Positions 25,997 through 34,417 of a DNA stretch of 35,449 nucleotides are shown here, in pieces. Each line of letters opens with the position of its first letter. Within the stretch, counting starts at the first letter, position 1. A model generated the notes under the pieces. It did not search any database and was not told the origin of the DNA. It worked only from the letters and a program-made list of their open reading frames with translations. The stretch spans positions 2,847 through 38,295 of the forward strand of contig NZ_KB893588.1 in the NCBI RefSeq assembly GCF_000374085.1, given 5' to 3'. This DNA is from Spirosoma spitsbergense DSM 19989 (lineage in GTDB: Bacteria > Bacteroidota > Bacteroidia > Cytophagales > Spirosomataceae). Both the position numbers and the translations under genes were made by a program.

Positions 25997-28900
25997 TCAG
26001 GCCATTTCCAGTTCTTTTGCCTCCGTTTCCTTCACCTCTACCTTTGGTGGCAGCAGTTTGTACACCACCGGCGTTACGATTCGGGATAGTAACGTGCTGG
26101 AAATCAGGCCGCCTATAAGTACCCACGCCAGTGGGCTGTACAATGGGTTACCCTCCAGTGCCAGCGGCATTAGCCCACCAATAGCCGTAAGCGAGGTGAG
26201 CACAATGGGCACAAACCGAACCTCGCCCGCATGTTCGATAGCTTCCAGCAACGGCATCCCCTCCGCCCGGAGTTGATTGGTGAAATCGACCAGTAGAATT
26301 GAATTTTTAACTTCGATACCAATCAGGGCAATCAGGCCGATGATGGCCACAAATGAGAATGGATTGCCTGTCAGCAACAGGGCGACGATAGCCCCGATAA
26401 CCCCCAGCGGAATGACAGATAACACAATGAGCGTACTCTTGATGGTGCCAAATTCCAGAATGAGTACGGCCATAAACCCGAAAATGGTAATCAGGATAAT
26501 GGTGCCCAGCCCGCCGAAGGATTTGGAGCGGCTTTCCAGTTCACCGGCGGCAACGTAGCTGAATCCGGCCGGGAATTTCTGCGCATCCAGTTTTTTGAGC
26601 AGGTCATTGTACACGTTGTCAACCAGATAGCCGGTTTTTACGAAAGCCGTCACGCTCACGAACCGGTTTTTGTCGTAGTGCTTGATCAGGTTGGTGCCGG
26701 TCTCAAACTCCAGGTCGGCCACCTGCCGGAGGGGTACGGCACTACCCGATACGGTGTTCACGTACAGGTTGTTCAGTACCGTTTGGTCTGTTACGCGGCC
26801 CTTCGGTAAGGTCAGATTAATCGTGTACTCGGTGTCGTCGTTTGGGGCTTTGAAGGTGCCAATAGTCAGGCCCGCCACGGCCATACGGATGGTACGGTTA
26901 ATGTCGGCGATGGACAGGCCCAGCAACCCGGCTTTTTCTTTGTTGATTTTAATTCTGATATCCGTTTTGCGGGTAGCCAGCGGATTATTGACGTAAATAG
27001 TACCGGCCGTTTGTTTGAGTGTCGTTTCGACGCGGGCAGCCACGGCCCGGAGGGTGTCCATATTCTCACCAAAGACCCGGATGGCAATGGGTGCCTCCTG
27101 GTCTGGACCCTGTTCAAAGTCTTTTACCTCAATCCTGGCATTCGGATACAGCGCAAACAAGTCGCGGTATTTGTCGATGAGGGCACGTTTTCCGGCTGGT
27201 TCAACATCGGTCAACTGCACAAAAAACTGCGAAAAATTGGTGGCCTCGTTGCGCTGAATCACGTTGTAGTAAATGCGGGGATTGCCCTTGCCTACGTTGG
27301 TCGTAAAATGCCTGATTTCCGGGTCCTGCTTCAGTTTACTTTCCACGTATCGGGCTACACGGTTGGTTTCATTCAGGCTACTACCCTCCGGCGTTTCGAT
27401 ATTGATCAGAAACTGCGGCTTTTCGGAGGCTGGAAACAGCCCAAACCCGGCCCGACCCGCCTGAGAAACGGCCAGTCCGAAAATGGCCCCGGCAATGAGT
27501 AATGTTACTCCTGGCCGTCGTAACGCGCTGTGCAGTAGGCGGCTGTATGAGCCGCTGATGAGCTGCTTCAAGGCCCGTAGAAAAATGTTGCCTTCTGGAT
27601 TATGTGATTCTTTCAGAATTCGGCTACTCAGAAACGGCACGATGGTGAGCGAAACGACCAGCGATGCCAGCACCGTTGTGACCACCGCCATCGGCAGGGA
27701 GCGAATAAAATCACCCGACCCTTCGGGCAGGAACAGTAGGGGTAAAAACGCCAGTACCAGCGTAGTGGTACAGCCAATAACGGCCAGCGTAATCTGACTC
27801 GTTGCCCGGATAGCGGCTTCTTTTCGCGAAAACCCGTTGCGCATGTATCGCTCGATGTTTTCGACCACCACGATGCTGTCGTCCACCAGAATGCCGAGGG
27901 CAACGATCAATCCGACAATGCTCAACTGATTGATGCTGAATCCAAACGCATCGAGTAATGATAGTCCAATGGCCAGGGATAACGGGATGGAGATCATGAC
28001 AACAATGGCGGCCCGGAAACCCAGCGGTAACAGCGTGAGCGATACCAGTAAAATGGCAATAGCGAAGTCCTGCACGAAGTGTCCCAGCCGTTTATCGACA
28101 CTGGCGGCTTGATCGAAGTTTTTGGTTAGTTTGACAGAGGGCGGCAGACTCTTGGCGAAGTTGTCGATGATAGGGTTAATCTGTTCCCCTACTTTCTGGA
28201 TATTCTCCCCAATTTTCTGACTGGCTGTTACCAGTACCGCCCGGTGGCCATTAAGCCGGGTGATGTATGTTTCGTCGGCCAGATTTTCCGATACGTCGGC
28301 CACATCGCGCAGGTAGATTATTTTAGTTCCATTCGACGAGATGATCGTATTTCTTATCTGATCGAGGGATTCGTATTTACCCGCCGTTTTGACGTTGAAT
28401 TTTCGTGCGCCTACCTGCACGCTACCACCCGGAATGTTCACGTTTTCAGCTTGCAACGCTCCCGCAATCCGGTTGAGGGTAATGCCCTGCTGCGCCATTT
28501 TTTCAATGTTCAGCGATACGCGCACCGTACTTTCCGGGTAACCCCAGTCGTCCACGTTTTTTAGGCTTTTGACTTTTTCCAGTTGCTCTTTCAGGTCGTC
28601 GGCGTATTTCCCTAACTCCTTATCCGATAACACTTCTGATTGTAAGGCCACCTGCACGATGCTGACATCGGACGGGGAAAATTTGTTGATCTTGATACTG
28701 AATACGTCCGATGGTAATTCGGCCCGCAGCGCGTTGACTTCCCGAATGAGTTCCTGGTATTTTTCGTCGGGGTCCTGGCTGTATTCATACTCGACCCGAA
28801 ACACGGCCAGCCCGTCGCCCACGGTGGTAATAACGTGCTCGATATTGTCGAGTTCATTGAACCGTTTTTCGGCGGAGTCTACAACCAGTTCTTCCATATC

Positions 28901-29068
28901 GAGGGCATCGGTGCCGGGGTACACGACCACTACGGCGAACTGCGGAGCCACAAATTCGGGGTCTTCACCCCGGGGCATATTCAGCAGCGAGTTGATGCCC
29001 AGAGCGGCCACGCCCAGAAACAGCACCAGCATAAACTGCCAGTTTTTGACGGAAAAAGATGATAGCAT
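25997..29068 (-). CDS. RND efflux pump, inner-membrane subunit (AcrB/HAE1-like)
   Basis: A proton-driven export pump of 1023 residues, normal for the family. It has twelve predicted membrane segments and two large periplasmic loops. The proton relay is intact: D396-D397 in LGILVDDSIVVVENIERY (segment 4) and the lysine of GIEVKNSILLVDF in segment 10. The N-terminus (FMLVLFLGVAALGINSLLNM, then PRGEDPEF) is that of the HAE1 type that handles organic drugs rather than metals. It works with the adaptor (29583-30632) and outer-membrane channel (30696-32120) of the same operon. Adaptor and pump genes, normally adjacent, are separated here by a 512-bp block holding a four-helix bundle gene. Confidence 0.95.
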   Translation of the reverse strand: MLSSFSVKNWQFMLVLFLGVAALGINSLLNMPRGEDPEFVAPQFAVVVVYPGTDALDMEELVVDSAEKRFNELDNIEHVITTVGDGLAVFRVEYEYSQDPDEKYQELIREVNALRAELPSDVFSIKINKFSPSDVSIVQVALQSEVLSDKELGKYADDLKEQLEKVKSLKNVDDWGYPESTVRVSLNIEKMAQQGITLNRIAGALQAENVNIPGGSVQVGARKFNVKTAGKYESLDQIRNTIISSNGTKIIYLRDVADVSENLADETYITRLNGHRAVLVTASQKIGENIQKVGEQINPIIDNFAKSLPPSVKLTKNFDQAASVDKRLGHFVQDFAIAILLVSLTLLPLGFRAAIVVMISIPLSLAIGLSLLDAFGFSINQLSIVGLIVALGILVDDSIVVVENIERYMRNGFSRKEAAIRATSQITLAVIGCTTTLVLAFLPLLFLPEGSGDFIRSLPMAVVTTVLASLVVSLTIVPFLSSRILKESHNPEGNIFLRALKQLISGSYSRLLHSALRRPGVTLLIAGAIFGLAVSQAGRAGFGLFPASEKPQFLINIETPEGSSLNETNRVARYVESKLKQDPEIRHFTTNVGKGNPRIYYNVIQRNEATNFSQFFVQLTDVEPAGKRALIDKYRDLFALYPNARIEVKDFEQGPDQEAPIAIRVFGENMDTLRAVAARVETTLKQTAGTIYVNNPLATRKTDIRIKINKEKAGLLGLSIADINRTIRMAVAGLTIGTFKAPNDDTEYTINLTLPKGRVTDQTVLNNLYVNTVSGSAVPLRQVADLEFETGTNLIKHYDKNRFVSVTAFVKTGYLVDNVYNDLLKKLDAQKFPAGFSYVAAGELESRSKSFGGLGTIILITIFGFMAVLILEFGTIKSTLIVLSVIPLGVIGAIVALLLTGNPFSFVAIIGLIALIGIEVKNSILLVDFTNQLRAEGMPLLEAIEHAGEVRFVPIVLTSLTAIGGLMPLALEGNPLYSPLAWVLIGGLISSTLLSRIVTPVVYKLLPPKVEVKETEAKELEMA

Positions 29069-29069
29069 G

Positions 29070-29581
29070 ATAATGAATAATTTATAATGAACAATGTATA
29101 ATGGAACTACCCTAAAGTTCTGGTAATCAAATTATTTAAGGTTGTCCCTTGTCGTTTTCAGAATACTATTTAGCAGGCGTATCAATTCGTCGTTATCATT
29201 GCAAAGGGAGGAAAATATGCTGCTGTCGATATACTCAGTAGCGTGAAGCAAACGGAGCCAGTATTTCGTTTCGCGGGCTTCTTTCAAGGAGATTCCAACC
29301 TTAGCGGCAAATTCCTTTTTGGAAAATGCACTATCTGCTTCTTCCAGATTGGCCCCTACCGATGTACCGCTACGCAGTACTTGCTTTGCCAATGGAATAA
29401 TGTCCCGGTGATGCTGACAAAGCCATTTGTAGAATTTTAGAATTCTAACCGAAAAATCGAAAGACTTTTCAAGTACCACGTTTGGTTTCTGCGTATAGGA
29501 TGCCCCAGGTTCAAAAAGCCAGAAGCCCCTATCGTCTTCATTCATATCATTATCCATTGTACATTTTTTATTATACATTAC
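29070..29581 (-). mobile_element. Putative cassette: four-helix bundle gene bounded by inverted heptad arrays
   Basis: The left edge 29070-29104 is five 7-bp units on the plus strand (ATAATGA, ATAATTT, ATAATGA, ACAATGT, ATAATGG). The right edge 29547-29581 is five similar units on the minus strand (GTAATGT, ATAATAA, AAAATGT, ACAATGG, ATAATGA). The two 35-bp edges are 27/35 identical as inverted repeats. One base separates each edge from the adaptor stop codon (29583) and from the pump start codon (29068). The block encodes only the four-helix protein. It looks like an insertion into the intergenic point of an RND operon. No transposase is present. Confidence 0.5.
29132..29578 (-). CDS. Four-helix bundle protein (S23/IVP family)
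   Basis: Up to 148 residues; the first ATG (29578) lies within the heptad array, and starts at 29557 or 29545 would shorten the protein by 7 or 11 residues. The core begins near NVVLEKSFDFSVRILKFYKWL and has the family hallmarks QVLRSGTSVGANLEEADSAFSKKEF and KVGISLKEARETKYWLRLL. The family was first seen in intervening sequences of 23S rRNA genes and is widespread in Bacteroidota. It is also related to the Avd accessory protein of diversity-generating retroelements. No reverse transcriptase or template repeat is near. The biological role is unknown. It is embedded between the RND adaptor and pump genes. Confidence 0.88.
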   Translation of the reverse strand: MYNKKCTMDNDMNEDDRGFWLFEPGASYTQKPNVVLEKSFDFSVRILKFYKWLCQHHRDIIPLAKQVLRSGTSVGANLEEADSAFSKKEFAAKVGISLKEARETKYWLRLLHATEYIDSSIFSSLCNDNDELIRLLNSILKTTRDNLK

Positions 29582-29582
29582 C

Positions 29583-30632
29583 TTACTTTACCACCACCGC
29601 GCTTTCCTCAGTCAGAAAGGCGGACCCCGCTGTAACCACTTCTTTTATCCCCGACAGTCCGTTGGTTAGCAGTACGTTGTCCTTATCTAAAAAGCCAATC
29701 TGGATAGGGGTTTTCCGTACATGTTTTCGGTCGTCGGTCAGTACGTAGACGAATCCTTCTTTGCCGTTGCCTTCCACGACGGATTCGATAGGGATCAGCG
29801 AATAACTACGACTTTGGGCGGGTGTCAGTGAGACTTTAGCAAATAGGCCGGGGGCCAGTTTTACGCCCGCAGGGTACAGTTTTATTTCGGCTTCGTAAAG
29901 TTTATTGACAGGGTCGGCCGCCTGCGCCAATTTCGTAATGCTTCCGGTAAAACCTTTACCGGGATAGGCATCGAGCGTGACAGTAGCCCGGTTGCCGAGT
30001 CGAAGCCGCGCCCAGTCTTTATCCGACACGCCAACCCGCACTACCCAGTCACTGGCGCGGTTGCCCGAAATCAGGTAGACCGACGCGCCGGGGGCTACAA
30101 ATTCGCCCGCATTCGTGGCTTTACGTGTTACGGTCCCATCCACCGATGAGCGAATCTGGGCGTAGCTGCGGTTAAACTGGGCAATGGTCAGGCTCTGTTT
30201 CGCTACGCTCTGACCCGTTGTGGCATTCTGGAGTTGTTCGAGTGTGGCGGCTGTATCGGCATAGAGACTTTTAACCCGGCCTAAATCCCGTTCGGCTTTT
30301 TCGCTGGCGAGTTGTGCCTGACTGACCTGCGCGTTAATTTCAGTCAGGTCGAGGGTAGCCAGCAGTTGCCCTTTGCGGACCGACTGCCCTTCGTCTACCA
30401 GCATCTGGTTAATGATGCCGCCAACTTTAAACGACAGTCGGGCTTCCTCCGCCGAAGAAACCAACCCCGAAGCGACAATAGGTTCGGCCCTGGTTACCGT
30501 GCTGACCGGTGCCAGCCTGACCGGTACAATAACTTCATCGGTGGTGACTGTGGTGGGCTTTTCGGCTTTGCTGCCGCACGACCAAAGCGCGACGGCGAGC
30601 AGAAGTGAGAAAATAAGGTGGTTTGTTTTCAT
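29583..30632 (-). CDS. RND efflux periplasmic adaptor (membrane fusion protein)
   Basis: Bridges the inner-membrane pump and the TolC-type channel. From the ATG at 30632 the product has 349 residues and begins with a lipoprotein signal (MKTNHLIFSLLLAVALWSC, lipobox LWSC, Cys19). An ATG at 30650 would add six residues before this and is less likely. The order lipoyl half, helical hairpin (LTEINAQVSQAQLASEKAERDL), lipoyl half (GTVTRKATNAGEFVAPGASVYLI), beta-barrel and membrane-proximal domain is complete. The hairpin is short, as in HlyD/AcrA-type adaptors of this phylum. The stop is followed one base later by the edge of the four-helix cassette. Confidence 0.93.
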   Translation of the reverse strand: MKTNHLIFSLLLAVALWSCGSKAEKPTTVTTDEVIVPVRLAPVSTVTRAEPIVASGLVSSAEEARLSFKVGGIINQMLVDEGQSVRKGQLLATLDLTEINAQVSQAQLASEKAERDLGRVKSLYADTAATLEQLQNATTGQSVAKQSLTIAQFNRSYAQIRSSVDGTVTRKATNAGEFVAPGASVYLISGNRASDWVVRVGVSDKDWARLRLGNRATVTLDAYPGKGFTGSITKLAQAADPVNKLYEAEIKLYPAGVKLAPGLFAKVSLTPAQSRSYSLIPIESVVEGNGKEGFVYVLTDDRKHVRKTPIQIGFLDKDNVLLTNGLSGIKEVVTAGSAFLTEESAVVVK

Positions 30633-30695
30633 GATTTTAATAGTTGACAATCGATCTGGTAAGTATTGATGAATCCCTGTAAAATGATCGCTAGA

Positions 30696-32120
30696 TTACT
30701 GACCTACCGCTACAGCCCTATCGAGGGCGGCCCGCTTGATGAGTACATCCGTTCGGGCTAGTGAATGCTGAAGCTGAGCCGTTTGGCGGTCGTTCTCGTA
30801 GCGCACAAATTCAATTAGTAAGGATTGCCCGTTTCGGTATTTGCTGTCAATGACCCGGAAGGTCTGGTCGGCGTTGAGCACACCGCTTTGGGTTGCAGCT
30901 AAACTTTCGGTGGCGGCATTGAGGTCATAATACGCTTGCAATACCTGCAACTGAATCTGGTGCTGTACGTCGGTCAGGCGAGTTTGCAGGAGGTCGGTCT
31001 GGATTTTTGCCTGTTGAATCTTCGAGCGTTTCTCGTAGCCTTTGAACAAGTCCCATTGCAACCCTACCTGTGCTACCACATAAGCCTGATTTTTAAACGT
31101 GTAGCCGAAGCCCTGAAAACCCGTGTTTGCCCCCACGTACACATTGGGAATGCTGGCATTGGCTTCGTTCAGACGCACAGCCGTTCGGGCGGCTTCCAGC
31201 GAACCGTTCAGTTGAGCCAATTCCTGCCGACCACGTATGGCCGTTTGCTGTAAGTCCGGCAGATTTTCTTTCGATTCGGGCAGGATTCTCGTTAAGGATG
31301 AGTCGACCGTAACGGGTGCGGTTAGGTCGCGGTTGAGCAGGAAGTTGAAATAGGCACGGGCCGTTTCCCGATTTTTCCCCGCCACGGCCAGTTGCTGGTC
31401 TACTTTACTGACTTCGTAGCGAGCCGATGTCAGTACCTCTTTTGTCGCCACGTTGTTATTGACTAATTTCTCGTTCAGCCGGGTCAATTCGTTGAGTACT
31501 TTACGGGAGTTTTTAAAGATAGTTACCGCATCCAGCGATTGCAGGTACTGGTAATAAGCCGTGGCAATCGTATAGCGCAGTTCATTTTCGACCACGCGTC
31601 TGCGAGCTTCCTGCGCCGATACCAGTTGTTTCTGAATGAGGTAGTTGTAGTGAATATCGGTATTGAAGATTGCGTAGTTGACACTGATTTTAGTGTCGTG
31701 AAAGTTATTGGGAGCCAGCAGTTGGTTTACGTTCTCAATATTTGTTGGGAACTTGTCGGAGCCAGTGAGCTGATTGAGTGTTTTATACGCTGGGTTGAGT
31801 AAATCGCCCACCGGGAATTCCAATCGCCGACCACCAGCTGCCAGGGAGTAGGTGGGATTGAAAGCTATATGCGGGTAAAATAGGGACCTGGCCTGATTCA
31901 ATGACTCCGTTACACGGCTTATTTCCAGTGACTCCTGCCGTAATGAAAGGTTATTCGTGAGCCCTTCCTGAATGTAACGCTCCAGAATTGGTGAAGGCTG
32001 AGCGTTAACTGAAAGTAAGAACGAAAGATGAAAAATAACGAATAAGATAAGAACACACCTGTAAGGTTTCAAAAACACTACAGGACTTGTAAGATGGTTG
32101 ATAATGTGTCTCATAATCAT
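30696..32120 (-). CDS. TolC-family outer-membrane efflux channel
   Basis: A 474-residue protein, first gene of the efflux operon. It has a signal peptide after a rather long start (VLILFVIFHLSFLLSVNA, cleaved before Gln; ATG codons at the first and third position). It then shows the two-fold repeated helical pattern of TolC-like proteins: NLSLRQESLEISRVTESLNQARSLFYP, VENELRYTIATAYYQYLQSL, and the second repeat with LQVLQAYYDLNAATESL and KYRNGQSLLIEFVRYENDR. It forms the trimeric exit duct for the pump. Sixty-three bp separate it from the adaptor gene. A TetR operator copy (32129-32144) lies just upstream. Confidence 0.93.
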   Translation of the reverse strand: MIMRHIINHLTSPVVFLKPYRCVLILFVIFHLSFLLSVNAQPSPILERYIQEGLTNNLSLRQESLEISRVTESLNQARSLFYPHIAFNPTYSLAAGGRRLEFPVGDLLNPAYKTLNQLTGSDKFPTNIENVNQLLAPNNFHDTKISVNYAIFNTDIHYNYLIQKQLVSAQEARRRVVENELRYTIATAYYQYLQSLDAVTIFKNSRKVLNELTRLNEKLVNNNVATKEVLTSARYEVSKVDQQLAVAGKNRETARAYFNFLLNRDLTAPVTVDSSLTRILPESKENLPDLQQTAIRGRQELAQLNGSLEAARTAVRLNEANASIPNVYVGANTGFQGFGYTFKNQAYVVAQVGLQWDLFKGYEKRSKIQQAKIQTDLLQTRLTDVQHQIQLQVLQAYYDLNAATESLAATQSGVLNADQTFRVIDSKYRNGQSLLIEFVRYENDRQTAQLQHSLARTDVLIKRAALDRAVAVGQ

Positions 32121-32128
32121 ATATTATT

Positions 32129-32144
32129 TAATAAACAGTGTTTA
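32129..32144. promoter_or_regulatory. TetR operator copy before tolC
   Basis: The minus strand reads ACTAAACACTGTTTAT here, with TAAACACTGTTTA (32132-32144) a perfect 6+1+6 palindrome. The same sequence with only the central base changed occurs at the tetR promoter (32817-32834). The copy lies 12 bp before the tolC start, where a bound repressor would block the efflux operon. The matching promoter elements are not clear at this copy. Confidence 0.7.
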
Positions 32145-32154
32145 GTGTATGGGC

Positions 32155-32175
32155 AAAAAAATAGGCCGGGGCCTA
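32155..32175 (-). terminator. Intrinsic terminator after tetR
   Basis: Just past the tetR stop, the minus strand forms a short GC-rich stem (TAGGC with GCCTA around CCCG) followed by seven T (complement of 32155-32161). It would end tetR transcription before the tolC operator and start. Confidence 0.7.
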
Positions 32176-32178
32176 CTT

Positions 32179-32790
32179 TTATAATCCATGCCGAAGCGTT
32201 TCGCAAAACAGATTAAATGCATCATCCATAATGGATTCCCGGTCACACTCGGGGAGCATACCCAGTCGCTTCCGTAAATACAGGGCCGTGTAGCCATGAA
32301 TGCCACTCCAGATCATCATAGCCGTAGCCTGAACATTGTGTTTCTGGAAAATACCCGCGTCTATGCATTCCTGTACAACCTGCGTGAGCAGGCCGAATGC
32401 TTGGTCACCTTCCATCCAGTCTTCCTTATCGAGTGTGTCCATAGGAGCCATCATGATAAACATCAGGTCAAATAACTCCGGATTCTCGACCGCAAACCGA
32501 ATATAGGCGCGACCCATTTCTACCAGTTTTTCAAACGGGTCCGTTAAGAGGAGCAGGGGTTGGAATTCCTGCACCATCTTTACAAATCCACGTTGATGCA
32601 GCGCGTACAGCAGTTCATTTTTATCCTTGTAATACAGATAAATAGTTGCCGGACTATACTCAATCTCATCGGCAATGTTGCGAATGCTTACTTTATCGTA
32701 CCCATTAGCCAGAAACAGTTTCTGGGCACCGTCCAGAATCAGCTTCCGCATTTCTTCCCGCTCCCGTTCTTTTCGCTCAGTAATACCCAT
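32179..32790 (-). CDS. TetR/AcrR-family repressor of the efflux operon
   Basis: A 203-residue regulator. The N-terminal DNA-binding domain (residues 10-65) has RKLILDGAQKLFLANGYDKV, the helix-turn-helix SIRNIADEIEYSPATIYLYY and the following KDKNELLYAL typical of TetR. The C-terminal ligand domain, with YIRFAVENPELFDLMF and an MIWSGIHGYTALYL segment, resembles the WHG-type TetR C-domain. Such proteins leave the operator when they bind a drug or metabolite. Two near-identical palindromic sites flank the gene, one at its own promoter and one before tolC, giving direct support for self-control and control of the pump. Confidence 0.92.
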   Translation of the reverse strand: MGITERKEREREEMRKLILDGAQKLFLANGYDKVSIRNIADEIEYSPATIYLYYKDKNELLYALHQRGFVKMVQEFQPLLLLTDPFEKLVEMGRAYIRFAVENPELFDLMFIMMAPMDTLDKEDWMEGDQAFGLLTQVVQECIDAGIFQKHNVQATAMMIWSGIHGYTALYLRKRLGMLPECDRESIMDDAFNLFCETLRHGL

Positions 32791-32810
32791 TGATTAAGTA
32801 ATTAACGACG

Positions 32811-32840
32811 CAAATATAATAAACACTGTTTAGTAAACAA
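32811..32840 (-). promoter_or_regulatory. tetR promoter with embedded operator
   Basis: On the minus strand TTG (32840-32838) is followed after 19 bases by TATATTTG (32818-32811), a perfect Bacteroidota promoter. The spacer holds ACTAAACAGTGTTTAT, whose TAAACACTGTTTA form on the plus strand (32820-32832) is a 6+1+6 palindrome matching the copy before tolC. A repressor here would cover the space between -33 and -7. Confidence 0.75.
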
Positions 32841-32984
32841 GTATCAGGTATCTTTTTAGGCAATTGATGAGGTTTTGTGGGGAATAGGTCAAAAACTCGT
32901 TTACACACGCTTCAGTCCGAAAGTCCTGTTTATTAATCTTTTCGATAGGTTTACCATCTAAGACTTAAACACGTTAAACAAGTA

Positions 32985-33605
32985 ATGGAAAAATACACAG
33001 GGCGGTTGCTCACCACAGGGCTGTTTCTTTTGCTTACCGGAATCAGCGCCCTGGCTCAGCCGGTGAAGGGCTATGGGCTGGGCGATGCTGTTACCGATTT
33101 TAAATTGAAAAATATTGACGGACTTCCGATTTCGTTGAGTAACTATCGCGACAAAAAAGGGCTGATTGTAGTGTTCACAAGCAATCACTGCCCGTTCTCA
33201 AAAGCATACGAAGAACGGCTTATTTCGCTGGATCGAAAATTTGCCGGGCAGGGGTACCCGGTACTGGCAGTGATGGCTAATGACCCGGAAGCCTATAAGG
33301 AAGATTCATTCGAAAACATGCAAGTCCGTGCCCAAATCAAAAACTATCCTTATCCCTATGCGATGGACGAAGCGCAGTCAATGGCCCGCGCTTTTGGGGC
33401 TACACGACTGCCGGAAGTGTATGTCCTGAAACAGAACGCCGGTCAGTTTATTCTCGAATATAAAGGGGCTGTTGACGATAATCCGCAGGATACAGGTAGC
33501 GTACAACGGCGTTACATTGATGAAGCAGTTAGTAGTTTATTGGCAGACAGGCCGGTACAGTCACCAATTACCAAACCAATTGGATGCGGCATTAAGTGGA
33601 AGTGA
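32985..33605 (+). CDS. Secreted thioredoxin-fold (redoxin/AhpC-TSA) protein
   Basis: A 206-residue protein with a signal peptide (GRLLTTGLFLLLTGISALA, cleaved before Gln). It continues with the thioredoxin-like domain: LGDAVTDFKLKNIDGLPISL, LIVVFTSNHCPFSKAYEERL, and the cis-proline segment GATRLPEVYVL. The active site is CPFS, a single-cysteine form in place of CxxC. I know this form from a group of periplasmic proteins in this phylum that also end in a GCGIKWK-like tail, present here. A thiol oxidoreductase or peroxidase-like role in the periplasm is likely; the resolving thiol would be the C-terminal Cys or a partner. The gene is divergent from tetR and stands alone. Confidence 0.85.
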   Translation: MEKYTGRLLTTGLFLLLTGISALAQPVKGYGLGDAVTDFKLKNIDGLPISLSNYRDKKGLIVVFTSNHCPFSKAYEERLISLDRKFAGQGYPVLAVMANDPEAYKEDSFENMQVRAQIKNYPYPYAMDEAQSMARAFGATRLPEVYVLKQNAGQFILEYKGAVDDNPQDTGSVQRRYIDEAVSSLLADRPVQSPITKPIGCGIKWK

Positions 33606-33913
33606 GTGCATATGCCCGGCTAGTGTAACAAACAGGCATATGGCTATGTTTTACTTGTATTATATAGTAACTTTGCAGCGTTGCGCGGTACCATTCAGGA
33701 TGACGACGTCAAATCGATGTTCGCCGACTGGGCTGGAATGGAATGAACGGTAGAAAGTGGCAGCATGCTGGAAGATACGATACTTGCTTTTGACTTTATC
33801 CCACCTGTGGCTACCGTACTGTCTGGCTGGCCAGGCTAAACCAGGAACAGGCGGGTAACATCCATTGATTTTTATTGTAAATAACCTAACGAAAAAGACA
33901 ACACCAAACCAAC
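33606..33913. other. 308-bp gap before the Rad52-like gene
   Basis: No convincing gene. It holds an 8-bp inverted repeat CATATGCC/GGCATATG (33609-33616 with 33635-33642), which may end the thioredoxin-fold transcript though it lacks a T-run. A perfect -7 motif TAACTTTG lies at 33668-33675, but no TTG is found at the required distance. If that -7 is used, the Rad52-like gene has a leader of about 230 bases. A short frame (MTTSNRCSPTGLEWNER) is judged to be chance. Confidence 0.4.
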
Positions 33914-34417
33914 ATGGAGTTAAACGCATTGACTGCCCCGCTCACCGTCCACGAAATTGAGTGGCGGGTGCAAAGCCAGACCAAAGACGGTCAGAAAATT
34001 ATTGTGGTGCCTTACATCACCAACCGCTGTGTGATGCAACGTTTTGATGATCAGTTTGGCTGGGCGGGCTGGCAAAATGAGATAAAAGAAATTGACGGGG
34101 GCTTTTTGTGTACCATAACGGCCATTTTGCCCGGTGGCGAAATGGTGAAGAAAACGGATGGTGCCAGTCGCACCGCCGTCGAACCTGTGAAGGGGGGTAT
34201 CAGCGATGCCATGAAACGTTGCGCTGTGCAGTTTGGCCTGGGCCGTTCTTTGTATGATTTCCCTAAGGTAATGATTCAGACGACAGACAAGTACATCCCG
34301 AACTGGGCTGCCCCGCTGTTGGATAAAATGGTGGAAAAACTCAACGCGGGCGGGCTGGTTCGTGATGTGGTTGTGCTCAAACCTGAACACGCTAAGGTCC
34401 CCCCAAAGGAAGTGTAA
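33914..34417 (+). CDS. Rad52/Rad22-family single-strand annealing protein
   Basis: A 167-residue protein matching the Rad52/Rad22 double-strand break repair domain. Visible features are the N-terminal EIEWRVQSQ, ITNRCVMQRFDDQFGWAGWQNEI, a beta-hairpin with GGFLCTITAILPGGE, TDGASRTAVEPVKGGISDAMKRCAVQFGLGRSLYDFP, and a divergent C-tail. The KGGISDAxKRAAxxFGxGxYL pattern is the most diagnostic segment. Members anneal complementary single strands and are often of phage origin. It stands alone between the thioredoxin-fold gene and a sigma factor, close to an insertion sequence, so mobile origin is possible. No phage structural genes are in the window. Confidence 0.88.
   Translation: MELNALTAPLTVHEIEWRVQSQTKDGQKIIVVPYITNRCVMQRFDDQFGWAGWQNEIKEIDGGFLCTITAILPGGEMVKKTDGASRTAVEPVKGGISDAMKRCAVQFGLGRSLYDFPKVMIQTTDKYIPNWAAPLLDKMVEKLNAGGLVRDVVVLKPEHAKVPPKEV

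Noticed and set aside
27011..27502. 163-codon frame opposite the RND pump gene
   Set aside because: Shadow of the pump gene; no motif and no promoter.
29070..29581. Possible diversity-generating retroelement because of the Avd-like four-helix protein
   Set aside because: No reverse transcriptase, template repeat or variable repeat is present in the window.
33472..33753. 93-codon plus-strand frame overlapping the thioredoxin-fold gene end
   Set aside because: Starts inside another gene in a different frame and encodes a low-quality composition; judged chance.
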